Shown here: positions 32,282 through 43,641 of the stretch, one piece after another
Layout of the letters: every line of letters starts with the position of its first letter
Position numbering within the stretch: the stretch's first letter is position 1
From: Vitrella brassicaformis
Taxonomy: Eukaryota > Sar > Vitrellaceae
NCBI GenBank assembly: GCA_001179505.1
Contig: CDMY01000350.1
Coordinates: forward strand, 54,465 to 106,543
Length of the DNA: 52,079 bases
Direction of reading: 5' to 3'
Made by a program: the position numbers and the translations under genes
Notes under the pieces: generated by a model
Databases searched by the model: none
Seen by the model: only the letters and a program-made list of their open reading frames with translations
Told to the model about the DNA's origin: nothing

Positions 32282-32827
32282 GATGTTGTGTTGTGTCCGA
32301 CTCGGGACTTGGGAGGAGGGAGGGATCAGCGACAGATGCCAGAAGAAGAGTGAGGCGTCATGAAGGAGTCACTGTGGAAGTAAGTGGGCAGTCCTGTCCT
32401 GTTCGGCTCGCAGTCCAGTTTCACGACACCCTGAAACATTCCCGATTGTGTGCCGTTATGTCGCATGTGACGTGACGGCACTGTTATGGTTATGATGCCA
32501 CGGCCTGAATCGCATGGATTGCATGGATGGATGGATGGATGGATGGATGTGTGGATGCTTGAGATGGCCAAGACACACTGATAGTGAGCGAGCGTTGCCG
32601 AGAGACAGACAGGCAGAAAGGCAGACAGACATCTGACTGACGTGGATGACCGAAAGGAGGACAACTCGTGTGTGTGCAGGGCTGATCAGTTAAGGGCCCA
32701 TCAAGGGAGGTCACTTGAAATACACGCACACATACCCGCTCTTCAGATTCAACTAACAACCCCCCTCCTCACACAAACAAAGGCTAGCCCTCTTCTCTCC
32801 CCATGTTAGCCATAACATCGGCGACAC
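32282..32827. other. Intergenic: left part of segmental duplication unit 1
   Basis: 32398-32827 is repeated at 34131-34644 with high identity (for example CGCAGTCCAGTTTCACGAC and TGACGGCACTGTTATGGTTA). Includes a GGAT microsatellite (32516-32547). It is the 3' flank of B3. No gene seen. Confidence 0.6.
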
Positions 32828-33878
32828 TCACCCCACCACCGTCCCCCTGTCGATGACGTCACTCTCGAGACCGAATCGCCGCAGCAGACGGCGGGCGGCA
32901 CCCACCGACTCTCGGAAGCGGTCGGCGAGCGGATGAGACCGATCGGCAGCAGATGCCTCGGTCGTGTACAGGTGGATGCGGCCATTGCACACCACCAGAT
33001 ACGCCGCAACGGTCTCGCTCGGCCGGAATCCGCTCACAATCACATAACGACTGTCCCTCACATTACCATGGTTCAGATTGCCCTCATCGTAGCGGAAGTC
33101 GACAGCGATGCCCTGCTCCTCTGTGATGGCGTCGGTCAGCAGACGGCCAAAGCGAGGGTCACTACTGCCGATGTTGGCCCACAGCATCCTCCTCTTGTCC
33201 TCTCCCTCTTCATGGCACCAGAGGCCGAGTACCCTGTCCAGCACCGCGTTCAGCAGGAATGCCGAGAATGAGGGGAAGAGATTGCCGCTCCACCGGATGA
33301 CGGGGTCGGTCCGCTTGTAGCCGTCAGCATAGCGATGGCCGCCCGGCAGCTCACCCAACGGCACCACACGAAACGTCACGTTGCCAATCCGATAGAGTCC
33401 GTCATTGCCGATTTGCTGCAGCGCCAGGCCGGTCCCTCTGTATGGGAGCTGTCGGCCGATGATCTTGTAGATGGCCATCGCCAATGGCAGCTGGTGGAAT
33501 GCCGTCCTGCTGGAAAGGTCGGCTGTCAGCCGCTGAGCCGACAGCACCAGGGGCAGCCCATTGGCAGGCGTCAGCCGATAGATGGCGGCCAGCCGGATGA
33601 ACCGCCCCATCGCAAGGCCACTCGTTGCTGCCCTGCTCCAGCACATAGGCCGCCCGCAGCACATAGCTGAATGGGAGAGGGGCGGTGCGGTCGACGTCGA
33701 TGAGGCCGGTGAGGGAGTGGCGAACGAGGGAGCCGTCGATGCGCTCCACCAGGAGAGCGGCCGTGACGATGGACGTGCCGATGGCGTGGGAGGAGGTGCG
33801 GAGAGAGATCACATCAGGCAGCTGCAGGCACCTCACCACCCGCCCACGCCACAGATCGTCGGGCAGCGAAAACGCCAT
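32828..33878 (-). pseudogene. Family 1 type B copy B3, one frameshift
   Basis: ATG at 33878 (MAFSLPDDLWRGRVVRCLQL, the F-box-like start). One extra base near 33617 (GAGTGGCCTTGCG against GAGTGGCCTGGG in B2) shifts the frame inside 'NEWPGMGRF'. After it, the core is complete and open to 32828: AMAIYKIIGRQLPYRGTGL, HRYADGYKRTDPVIRW, YVIVSGFRPSETVAAYL, ending DVIDRGTVVG. A single-base difference from an intact gene, so a sequencing error is possible. Confidence 0.75.
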
Positions 33879-34001
33879 CAATCAATCACCACGACTCAGT
33901 CAGGACTCAGGACGGGGAGGGGAAGGGGTGTACGGAATCGGCTTATGTAAGGCAATCCATCCCGCCTTTACAGATTCAGGTAAACACTCGTCTGGCTGGT
34001 G

Positions 34002-34103
34002 ATGTCGGTGAAATCGAGTGTGAATGAGTCCATCGAGGCCATCGGTTTCGGACTGGGTCAGATCGTGGCCATTCTGTCTGGCGGCGGGGCGTATCTGGCC
34101 GAT
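34002..34103 (+). pseudogene. Copied start of the MFS transporter gene
   Basis: From ATG 34002 the frame reads MSVKSSVNESIEAIGFGLGQ and on to GGGAYLAD, nearly identical to the first 34 codons of the MFS gene at 35904 (one difference, Ser for Phe at residue 10). At 34103 the match stops and unrelated sequence follows. It is divergent from B3 in the same way that the real gene is divergent from B4. Confidence 0.88.
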
Positions 34104-34384
34104 ATTGTCGCTGTGCGTCTGTTTTGCCCCCCTGTTCAGCTCGCAGTCCAGTTTCACGACGCTCTTACATCCCGATGGCCCAGTGACGACTTACTTCCAT
34201 GCAAGAAAGGTGTGACGTGACGGCACTGTTATGGTTATGATGCCATGGCCTGTCGCATGGATTGGATGGATGGATGGATGGATGGATGTCGATGAACGTG
34301 AGGATGCCTGAAATGGCCAGGACACGATGATAGTGAGCGAGGGCTACAGACGACACTCCACTCTCTCTCTCTCTCTCTCTGACC

Positions 34385-34418
<34 letters not shown>

Positions 34419-34644
34419 AAGAAAGACAGACAGGCATCTGACTGACGTGGATGACCGAAAGGATGCCGGGACATGCGGGGCTGATCAGTTAAGGGCCCAT
34501 CAAGGGAGGTCACTTGAAATACACGCACACATGCCCGCTCTTCAGATTCAACACACAACCCTCCCCCCCTCTTCTCCTCGCACAAACAAAGGCTAGCCCT
34601 CTTCTCTCCCCATGTTAGCCATTACATTGGCGACACTCACCCCA

Positions 34645-35763
34645 TTACCCTGCCCCATTCATGACCGCATCTTCGAGATCGAATCGCCGCAGCAGACGGC
34701 GGAGAGCACCAACCGACACCGGGTAGCGGTCGGCGGGCGGCTGAGACCGATCAGCCACATGCGTCTCGGTCGTGTGCACATCGATGATGCCATCCTCCAC
34801 CCACAGGTGCGCAGCGACGGTCTGCCCTGCTTGGTGGCCGCTCAGAATCACCCGACGAGCAGCATCATTCAGATCGCCCGGTCGCTGCGATAGTCGACAG
34901 CGATGTCCAAATCCTCTGTGATGCCCTCAGTCAGCAGGCGGCCATAACGAGGGTCATGACGATCGATGGGTGCCCACAGCACCCTCCTGCGGCCCACCCC
35001 CTCTCCATCCGACCACCTGCCCAGATCCTCTGGGATGGTGTGAGTCATCAGCAGTCCGCCCTGTCTACGCAGCACCTTCCTGCGACCCACCCTCCCCTGA
35101 CGGCGCCACCGGCAAAGCAGCCTCTCTAGCAGGAATGCCGAGAATGAGCGATAGAGTAGGAGACCGCGGCCGCAGCGGATGACGGGGTCGGTCCGCTTGT
35201 AGCCGTCAGCGTAGCGATGGCCGTCCGGCAGCTCATCCAATGGCACCACACGAAACAGACCCATGCTGCCGATCCGATAGGCCCCGCTGTAGGCGTCTGG
35301 CTGCAGCGCCAGGCTGTGTGTGTTGTGTGTGAGCATGTGGCCGAACAGCCGATAGATGGCCATCGCCAATGGCAGCTGGTGGAATGCCGTCCTGCTGGGA
35401 AGGTGGGCTGTCAGCCACTGAGCCGACACACACCAGGGGCAGCCCATTGGCAGGCGTCAGCCGATAGATGGCGGCCAGCCGGATGAACCCCCCCATCCCA
35501 GGCCACTCGCTGCTGCCCTGCTCCAGCACATATGCCGCCCGCAGCACATAGGTGAATGGGAGAGGGGCGGTGCGGTCGATGTCGATAAGGCCGGTGAGGG
35601 AGTGGCGGGCGAGGGAGCCGTCGATGCGCTCCACCAGCAGGGCGGCCGTGACGATGGACGTGCCGATGGCGTGGGAGGTGGTGCGGAGAGAGATCACATC
35701 AGGCAGCTGCAGGCACCTCACCACCCGCCCTCGCCACAGGTCGTCGGGCAGCGAAAACGCCAT
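34645..35763 (-). pseudogene. Family 1 type B copy B4, two frameshifts and an internal duplication
   Basis: ATG at 35763 (MAFSLPDDLWRGRVVRCLQL), the same start as B3. One extra base near 35436 shifts the frame after GLPLV (GTGTGTGTCGG against GTGCTGTCGG). A lost G near 34872 shifts it again at 'SDRGDL'. Between them about 33 residues are repeated: CRWRRQGRVGRRKVLRRQGG..PEDLG and then RWSDGEGVGRRRVLWAPID..EDLD. The end is open (MILSGHQAGQTVAAHL, ADRYPVSVGALRRLLRRF) but lacks the usual DVIDRGTV finish. The gene head faces the MFS gene only 140 bp away. Confidence 0.78.
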
Positions 35764-35903
35764 CAATCAATCACCACGACTCAGTCAGGACTCAGGACGG
35801 GGAGGGGAAGGAGTGTACGGGAATCGGGTAACGGCTGTGTTAGGGTGCTACCCTGCAACCATCCCGCCTTTACAGATTCAGGTAAACACTCGTCTGGCTG
35901 GTG
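35764..35903. promoter_or_regulatory. Short divergent promoter, B4 and MFS transporter
   Basis: 140 bp between two ATGs on opposite strands, with the type B leader on one side (ATCAATCAATCACCACGACT) and a GATTCAGGTAAACACTCGTC block before the MFS ATG. The same arrangement, slightly diverged, is at 33879-34001. One regulatory stretch must serve both genes. Confidence 0.5.
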
Positions 35904-38108
35904 ATGTCGGTGAAATCGAGTGTGAATGAGTTCATCGAGGCCATCGGTTTCGGCCTTGGTCAGATCGTGGCCATTCTGTCCGGCGGCGGGGCGTATCTGG
36001 CCGATGGAGCGGAGGTGCTGGTCCTCGGCGCCATCAACTACCATCTGGGACAGGACTTGGGGCTCTCCGGCGTGGCCATGGCGGCCATGGTGTCGATAAT
36101 CTTCGTTGGCGTCATGTGCGGCAACCTCCTTGCCGGCGTCATTGGCGACCACTATGGGCGGAAGCTGCCCATCTTGCTCTCCTACTCGGGCACCGTTTCA
36201 TGCTCACTCGTCAGCGTAAGGCAGAGGAACGCGGCGAGAGCATGCAGCAAATACCTGATCCAGTGGCCTTGTGTGTGTGAATATGCGATGGATGCAGATA
36301 ATGCTGAGTTCGTATTGGCTGATGATGGTCTGTCGCTTTCTTGTGGGAATCTCCTTTGGGATCGGAGTGCCCGCGTGGAACTCGCTGTCAGGTGAGATCA
36401 GCCGTCAGACACACCAACGGATGGATGGATGGATGGATGGATGGATTGTGTGTCGTTGGTCTCTCTCTCGTGATGGTCAGGCGAGATCACGCCCATCAGG
36501 TGGCGCCTTCTGGCGCAGTCGATAAGCCAGTCGCTCTTTTGTTTCGGAGAGATCTATGCCGCATCGACTCTATGGTTCCTCGACCCTCAGCTGAAGGTTC
36601 AGCAGCCCAGTCACATGTGCAACGTCCATCGAGGCACATCTGTGTGTGTCTGTGTCCATCCATGCAGCACGCGGACTGGCGCATCCTCGTGGCAGTGGCG
36701 AGCATCCCGTCCTTCCTCTTTCTCTTCAGTGCCCTGCTGCTGCTGACCGAATCGCCCCACTTCCTCTACACCCAGAACAAGCTCTCTGCCACCCGGGATG
36801 TGCTGATGCGGCTGGCGTGGTGGAATAGGAAGGACATCGATGTGCAGTTGCTGCAGGCACCCATGTCGCCGCTCGTCAGACAGCAATCGGCCGGAGTCGA
36901 TAAGACTTTCAGGGTCAGCCAGCACGGCCAAGATGGTGTGGGGTGGGCACTCGTCGATGCGTGTGTGTGTGTGTGGCAGCAAGAGCTGCGGTCTCACTTG
37001 AAAATCATCTTCTCGCGCAAGTATTTGTTCTCGACGCTGGTGTGTTGCTTCGTGTGCTACGTGGTGAACACCGGCTTCTACGGGCTTCTGTACGCCCTCC
37101 CTCTCACCGTACCGCACATGGAGCCCATGGGTGACCCCAGCACACCACACAGCATCCATCCCACGCCGGCCGGTCTGTCTCATGGTTTGTGTCGGTGCCT
37201 GCCCTGCTGCAGGGACCACCCCAGCTGGGGCGGTATTGGGTGCAGCGATGTTTGAGCTGCTGGGGTACCCGGCAGTCTTTTTCTTCGACACGTTCTGCAC
37301 CCGGATAGCTAACATAGCATCATGCTCCCTCTGTGTCGGTGAGACACCGGATATGCACACCCAAGAAGACAGAGAGAGAGAGCGAGAGAATGTCTAATGT
37401 GCATTTGTCAGGTTTGAGTCTGACGATATTCTGCGTGGCGGCCTTCCTGCATCAGACGACCATCGCACTCTGGAGCGTATCAGTGGCCAAGCTGTTCGTT
37501 GTCGCAGGTAAGTCAGCCTGACACCAACCTGGCTCCATCGCTCGGTCGGACTCTCTGTCCCTGTCTGTCTGTGCAGTGTTTGTGACGGTATATGTCTACG
37601 TGGTTGAGCTGTATCCCACGATCTGCCGTACGATGGGCACCGCCCTCTGCTTCACAGCCGGCCGCCTCGGCGCCATCTCGTCGCCGCTCACCTTCGAGCT
37701 CTTTCGCCTTATGGTCATTGGCGAGCGGGAGCCGTCAGTGCCGGGCGAGCCTCACCTAGCTTTCATGCCCTTCTTCATCTTGATTGCGACCTTGAACTTT
37801 ATCACGGCCTGTCTGACGGCATTCCTGCCCTACGAGACGAAAGGCGCTCCGCTGCAGGTCAGTCAGCCAGGAGACGAACAAAGGTGTCTGCCGCAAGCTC
37901 ATGTCTCTCGTGTGTCCTGCCTTGCAAACAGGCGTTCCACGAGCCCCACGAAGCCGACGAGCGGCAAGTGCGCCGCGCCATTGGGTTCAATGGCGGACAG
38001 ACAGATGAGTCAAGAGCCCTCCTGGGGCCGCATTTCGGCCATCTGCAGGCGGCGGCACAGCAGCAGCAGCAGCAGCACGCAGACGCAGTCATTGAGAGGG
38101 CGGGATGA
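35904..38108 (+). CDS. MFS transporter, SV2/SVOP or organic-cation type
   Basis: Exons 35904-36215, 36298-36391, 36481-36596, 36668-36913, 36980-37130, 37213-37338, 37412-37507, 37577-37857 and 37932-38108 join in phase to 532 residues. The opening VNEFIEAIGFGLGQIVAILS then LADGAEVLVLGAI matches the SV2/SVOP-like start ('GFG-x-x-Q...D-x-x-E'). GDHYGRK at 81-87 is the MFS loop 2-3 signature. CRFLVGISFGIGVPAWNSL, ITPIRWRLLAQSISQSL and VVELYPTICRTMGTALCF are typical for helices 4, 4/5 and 10-11. About twelve helices are visible. The cytosolic tail is charged and ends in a Gln run. It should move a small organic solute across a membrane; the substrate is unknown. The donor at 36597 (GTTCAG) is weak. 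Confidence 0.85.
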
Positions 38109-38436
38109 GACTGTGCGTGTCTGTCTGTCTGTCTGCTCGAGTGTGTGGGTGTCTGTTTGCCCGTACGCACGAACGCATGTGTGTGACTTGGTGTCTGTGT
38201 CACTAGACAGTGTGTGTCCACCCACTCATACGACCCCCCAGTCGCATTCACAGGATCTATCGACAGACATCACATGGCTGGCCATCATCACAACAACACA
38301 CACATGTATGTCACAAGTACACACGAATGAATTGCACAACACAATGTCACTATATACTTCACACTCACACGTGGAAAACACTGCACTGCACTGCACACCT
38401 GCCTGCCTGCCTGCCTGCCCTTCCCCATCCACTCAT
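38109..38436. other. Intergenic between convergent MFS and kelch genes
   Basis: 328 bp with TCTG, CACA and CTGC short repeats. No exon seen. It should contain both 3' UTRs. Confidence 0.5.
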
Positions 38437-39930
38437 TCAAGCCGTCTGCTCGTCCAGTGGCTCAAAGGCCGGCGTATAGATTTGCAGGTGCCCCTCCGGC
38501 TTGTTAGCCATGGCCTTGGTCGAGCCGCCCACCACATAGAACCGGCCGTCGAGCACAGCGCCCCCGGTGCCGTGTATCTGCTGAGGCAGTGCCGTGGCCT
38601 CGGTCCACTTCCAGCTGCTTGCATCTTGCTCAGCGCATGGCTGTGCTGCAAGGGCCTCCAAAGTGCTCTTCAGTCCTCCTGTGGTGTCGTCAGCTGTGTC
38701 GGTCTTGAGGGCTGCGAGTGCACTCGTGGCCTTGGCCTGCTGGTGCTGGCAGAGCCGTCGTGAGGGCAGCAGCTCGACGCTTGTGAGGGCGTAGGGGCCG
38801 GCCTGCTGGTCGATGGCGAAGACCACCTCCCCGCCGGCCACCACCACATGGTCATTCATCACCCCAACCGCAAAACCCGCTCGCATATGCTGTTAGACAC
38901 ACACAGAGAGACAGTCACCTGGAGTGTGCGTGTGTTGCGTCTGCATCAAGACTGACGTTCAGCTGTGGGCCGTTCGTCCACTTTGATGTGTCGGGGTCGA
39001 ATATGTCGACGCTCGTGCGCTCGCTGCCGTCGGTTTCCCACTTGCCGCCAATGACCAGAAGCTCGTTGTCGAGGAAAGCGGCGCCCACATGCTCCCGCCG
39101 CCGTGGCGGGCCCTCGTCGTGCACCTCCCAGGTGAACGTGGCCGGGTCATATATCAGCATCTCGTTACCCGACAGCTCCCCGCCGACCACGTAGACCTTG
39201 CCAGTCTCGGGCTGCGTGACGGCCGCACCGGCCGCACGAGGGAGCGGCAAAGGCGGCAGCCACTCCCACTTGTCAGTCGTCGCATTGTACAAAAACGCGT
39301 TGGTCGCCGGGGCGCGATCGACCCAGTCGCCCGTGAAGCCGCCGAGTGCGATAAACGAGTCGCCGAGAGAGCCGTCCGAGTTGAGCAAGGGAGCGGCCAT
39401 CAGGTGATGCCGACCTGCGTGACGTAACACACACACCATACAGACGTACAGACACTGAGGTGCGTCCTAAGCTGCCTTGCTGGCTGACCTTCGGGCATGG
39501 GGGCGACGGTCTCCCACTTTTGGGTCTTGGGGTCGTATCTCTCGACTGTTTTGCTGACATCCCCATAGCCGCCCATCGCGTATATCTGCCCACACACAAC
39601 ATAACACACCACACGGCACACTGATTGGATGGGCGGCTGTGCGGCGGACAGCTGTCTGCTCACCTTGCCGTCGGCGAGAGCAACCACCGCGATCTCTGCC
39701 CTGAATGGCTCCGGCATCAGCTGCCCCTCCTCCCACCCCCCCTCCGCCATAGTACAGGGCGCCAAAGTCACCGCAGTGTCATCACCAGGCCCGCGCAGCC
39801 GCCTCCTGCTCGTGTCACCCGTCGACTCACAGAGCGTGACGTTTGGCTTTTGGGCGTAGAGGACGCCGAGCTGCAGGAACACCGCAAGCAGGAACACACC
39901 TGCCCGCATTGATGTGTAGCAGCGCAGCAT
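38437..39930 (-). CDS. Secreted kelch-repeat protein
   Basis: Exons 39664-39930, 39489-39585, 38957-39414 and 38437-38889 join in phase to 424 residues. I chose ATG 39930 because it gives a clean signal peptide (MLRCYTSMRAGVFLLAVFLQ, then LGVLYA/QKPN). An in-frame ATG at 40023 would bury it behind 31 polar residues. Kelch blades: AMGGYGDVSKTVERYD with WETVAPMP, ALGGFTGDW with ATNAFLYN and WEWLPPLPLPRAAG, VVGGELSGNEMLIYDP with WEVHDEGPPRRR, VIGGKWETDG with VDIFDPDTSKW, and YVVGGSTKAM. About five to six blades are visible, enough for a beta-propeller if all fold. A less regular insert of about 60 residues lies before the last blade. Likely an extracellular or endomembrane binding protein. The partner is unknown. 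Confidence 0.8.
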
Positions 39931-40093
39931 AGTATCGCAGCGACAATAACGGCCGTATAACGGCTGGGGGCAGCGAGCTTGGCGCGCAGTCTCCCGAAAT
40001 TTTCCGATTTCGATGATGGGCATGATGATTCACTTCGGGTAAGGCATTGACACACCATGAAGGGCCGCCGACACCCATCAGTGGTCAGTCGTC
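39931..40093. promoter_or_regulatory. Short divergent promoter, kelch and WD40 genes
   Basis: 163 bp between opposite starts (ATG 39930 minus, ATG 40094 plus). It must hold both promoters. No TATA-like element stands out. Confidence 0.4.
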
Positions 40094-43000
40094 ATGGATT
40101 TTGTCCCCTTCTCTGCGGGCAGGTCTCTTGGAGGCGGCACCTGGAGGATTGACCGCTTTCTGCCGGCGCGGCACCCGGCCATTGCCAGTGGAGGCGACCT
40201 GCGGAAGCTCAAGAGCAACAGGGACCTCGGAGTCACCGCCAAGACATCCCGCAGCGCCAAATCGACTGGCGCATCATCGCAGCGTGTGAGCGTCGCGGCG
40301 GCCGATGAGCCGCCCACGTACGAGGTGGATCCCACGCAGCCCATCACAGCCATTGCGCTCGCACCAGGTAACGGAGGGAGCATCCACGCCACAGTGTTGT
40401 TTGATTCTATGGATCAAGGAATGATGCAGACCGGCGTGAGCTGGCAGTGGCGTATGGCGCCCTTGATGGGGGGACTGGGGTGGAGAGCCACGCAGGAGCG
40501 GAGCCGTCGGCGAGCCATCAGCACCACATCGCTCTCTGGGACATCCGAGACCCGCCGACCATCCCCATACGGCTACACGGCCATCACGGCACCATCTGGG
40601 CTCTATCGTACTCATCCGACGGCTTGAAGCTGGCTTCGGCAAGCGCTGACTTCACCGTCATGCTGTGGGACCTCGCCACGGCCAAGGAAGAGCGGAAGAC
40701 GGAGGGAAAACGGATAAGAAGCCTGCTGGAAGAGCAGGGCCTCTGGGGAAAGGCCACTGCCGAGCCAACGCAAAAAGACGACAGGGGAAAGGCAAAAAAG
40801 AGGAGAAAAGACAGAGGAGGGAGGAAACAGCAGACGGAGGGCGACCATCACCAGCAGCAGGAGGGAGAGCAGGAGGACCGTGAGGACGAGGGTGGCGGGG
40901 CCGAGGGTGGAGGTGCGTGTGAGGGTGAGCCCCTCCCTGCCTCTCAGTCGACGTCGGCCAGCCGCGGCTGCGAGAGGATGGCCGTGCTGCGCTTGCACAC
41001 CAATTGGGTGCTGGATGTGGCCTTCGACCCCACAGGCAAATGGGTGGGTCAGACGGTGTCCATTCTCTTTCTGCTGTCATCTCTCATTGTGTGTTTTCTG
41101 CCCGTATGCAGTTGGTGTCATGTGGAAGTGACGGCCGTCTGGTAGCGTGGGACACTGAGCTCAGGGCGGCCATGAAGCTGTGGGCCGCCCATCGCAGGAC
41201 CGTCTATAAGGTCAACTTTTCGACTGACGGCAGACGGCTGGCATCTTGCGGCTCAGATGGGTCGGTCAACATGAGAACGGCACAGCGTCATGCGTCGCAG
41301 TTCATTATGCCGTCCATCTGTGCTCTGTTGATCAGGTCCTTGTGTGTGTGGAATGTGGATGCCGATTTCCAGGGGATTTGCACCCTCAGAGGTGAGACCC
41401 ACACACATATGTAGGGTCTGTGTGTCCACGGTGTGTCTGTCGGCATGCGTCAGGCCACATCGGTGCTGTGCATGCTGTCCGCTTCCACCCGTCGGATCGC
41501 ACACTCGTCGCAACGGGCGGAGAGGTGGGGGAAACACACACACACACATACACACATACGCAGAGAGACAGAGAGACAGAGAGGGAGAGACATGGGCATC
41601 GTGGCTCGTTTTTGTCAAGGACGGCACGGTGCGATTGTGGGACTTGAATGACTTCGTCCGCGACTACCTGAAGCTGGTGAAGCTGGGCCTCACTGACGAC
41701 CCAGAGGCGCTCAACGAGCTGACCTGCTCGCCACACCACATACTCAAGGCAACCAATACACATACACACCCACCGTGTAATGGGTGAAGAAGATGTGTCC
41801 GTGTGTGTGTGTGTGTGTGTTTGTGTGTTCAGGGTCACGAGGTGGGCGTGTGGTATTTGGAATACTCACCTGACGGCAGACTCGTCGCGTCGGGCGACAA
41901 CGAAGGTCTGCAATCCGACAAAACAAGCAAGGGCGCTCAGGGTCATTGTGTCTGTGTGTGTGGCAGGGACGGTGTACGTGTGGAACGTCTCGTATCAGCA
42001 GCCGACCCTCAACCACTCATTCAAGGTAGATGCGCGCGTCGACGAAGCGTCATCTGGCCATACCTTTCCTGACAATGTCTTTGTCTTTCTGTGTGTGCAG
42101 CGGCTGCACTACGGTGCCATTCGGGGCCTGGTGTGGCAGCCCAACATGACCATGCTCCTCACCGCAGCCAAAGACGGAAAAGTAAGGAACACACAGATGG
42201 ACAGGCCTCTTCGTCTCTCATTGACCTTTCACACATACGGACGCAGCTGGGGTTTCTGTCGGTCCCTCCCAAGTGCCGGCAGGACCCCGACAAGAAGAAA
42301 AAGAAGACAAGAACCGGGGCGGCCGCTCTCCTATTCGGCGGCAACAGCGCGGCGCTGCGATCCTGGATACTCTCACTGCTCGACCCCACTTCACGCGCAC
42401 GCACCATGAAGAGATATCTCGACTCCATCGAGGACGAGACAAAGAGGAAAAAGGCCGCCGGTGAGTGGGGGCATCGACACAGGCGACACTCTTACGTCGC
42501 TGTGTCGTTCATATGTGTGTGTGCAGCGAATGTGATAGCGTCCCGCTGGCACGAGAAGCGTGGGAGCATGGAAGAGCCGACACCGGCCAGAGAGAAGGAC
42601 CCCGCCGGAAGGGAAGAGGACAGACCAAAGCCTTCGGCTCCCTCCTCGCCGACAGGTGATGCCCCAGTAGCCAAGGCGGCTCCCAGCAGCAAGAAGAGCA
42701 GCATCGGTGGGGGCCTCTTCCGCAAAAGGACTCACGTCGACCAGATGGACAAAAGCCCCGATGACTCAATCAAGATCAGACCCAAACACGGGTGGGTTGC
42801 AAGCAGGTGTCAGTGGATTTCTGTGTGTGAGACGCTCTTTGGCTTCTGCAGGTCTGTAAGGTACCGATCGGGCAAGTCTGGCATGATGTCGTCACTCAAA
42901 GATGGCCCCACACAGCCACCGGCAGATGACGCACGGAACGACAGGCCCACAACAACGGCATCTCGATTCGCTGACAGTGCTCCCCCCCGCGCGCCGCCCC

Positions 43001-43641
43001 TCCCCGCCAGCCCCCTGTCGTACCGACCGCCTTCGCCAGCACTCCCCAGCGACCCATCTGCACCCATTCCCCCACCCCCTCCACGCCCACCCCTCCCAGC
43101 AGCCTTGCCAGGTCCGGTTCTCCCTGGCGCAAGGCCCGCCGTATCAAGGGAAGAACCTCAGAGCTCTTCACCGACGGCGAGAGCGAAGAATCGGCCCCCA
43201 CTGCCACTGCAGGCCCCCTTGCCGCCTCCCTTGCCGCCCCCTCCCCCAGCTGCCCCAGCAGCTGCTTCTCTGATGGCTGCTGCGGGCCCCCCACTCCCAG
43301 GCGCGATTCTGCCGCCACCACAGCCACCAGCGCCTTCTCTGACAGAGGAGACACACGATGACAACATTCTTGAGGCGGGCAAGGCGGCTGTGGTCCGATC
43401 AGGCAGCAGCAACAACGTGCAGACCAAATGGTTCGGTGGATCAGGCAGTGATGAGCTGCTGGCTGGGGCAGAGAGTGGGGTAATGGGTCCAGGCTCAGAG
43501 GGGCAGCAGCTCGACTCTGCTGTGCCGCCCGCCAGTGTGTTTGTGTCGCCGAGTGTGATTAGCAAGAAGGGTAGCCGAGAGAGTGAGGAGCCGACAGAGA
43601 GGAAGGAGTGGACCGTCGGCACAGACAGAGTGAATGAGTGA
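40094..43641 (+). CDS. WD40-repeat protein with a polyproline C-terminal tail
   Basis: Twelve exons join in phase to 924 residues: 40094-40367, 40430-41043, 41112-41260, 41336-41391, 41454-41524, 41620-41748, 41833-41905, 41967-42025, 42101-42181, 42247-42460, 42527-42791, 42852-43641. WD repeats: HIALWDI, HHGTIWALSYSSDG..VMLWDL, HTNWVLDVAFDPTG..LVAWDT, HRRTVYKVNFSTDG..LCVWNV, GHIGAVHAVRFHP..VRLWDL, GHEVGVWYLEYSPDG..VYVWNV and HYGAIRGLVWQP. That suggests a seven-blade propeller. A Lys/Glu/Gln-rich insert of about 110 residues interrupts it after the second repeat. Downstream are basic stretches (DPDKKKKKTRTG), and residues about 705-830 have many proline runs like a formin FH1 region, which could bind profilin or SH3/WW proteins. 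The intron after 41748 begins GC. Exact orthology not recognised. Confidence 0.82.

Larger units (their letters stand above)
32398..34103. repeat. Tandem segmental duplication, unit 1
   Basis: This unit holds a type B gene (B3), its leader and the first 34 codons of the MFS transporter. Unit 2 at 34131-36005 holds B4 and the same first codons, continuing into the full MFS gene. Order and strand are identical, so a block of about 1.7-1.9 kb was copied head to tail, with its right edge inside MFS exon 1. Only about 27 bases (34104-34130) separate the units. Confidence 0.8.
34131..36005. repeat. Tandem segmental duplication, unit 2
   Basis: Counterpart of 32398-34103, containing B4, the B4-MFS divergent leader and the start of MFS exon 1. 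GGAT (34264-34287) and CT/GA (34361-34403) microsatellites account for part of the extra length relative to unit 1. Confidence 0.8.

Noticed and set aside
36611-37360. A 249-codon minus-strand frame across MFS exons
   Set aside because: It crosses several introns of the transporter and is antisense to its helices.
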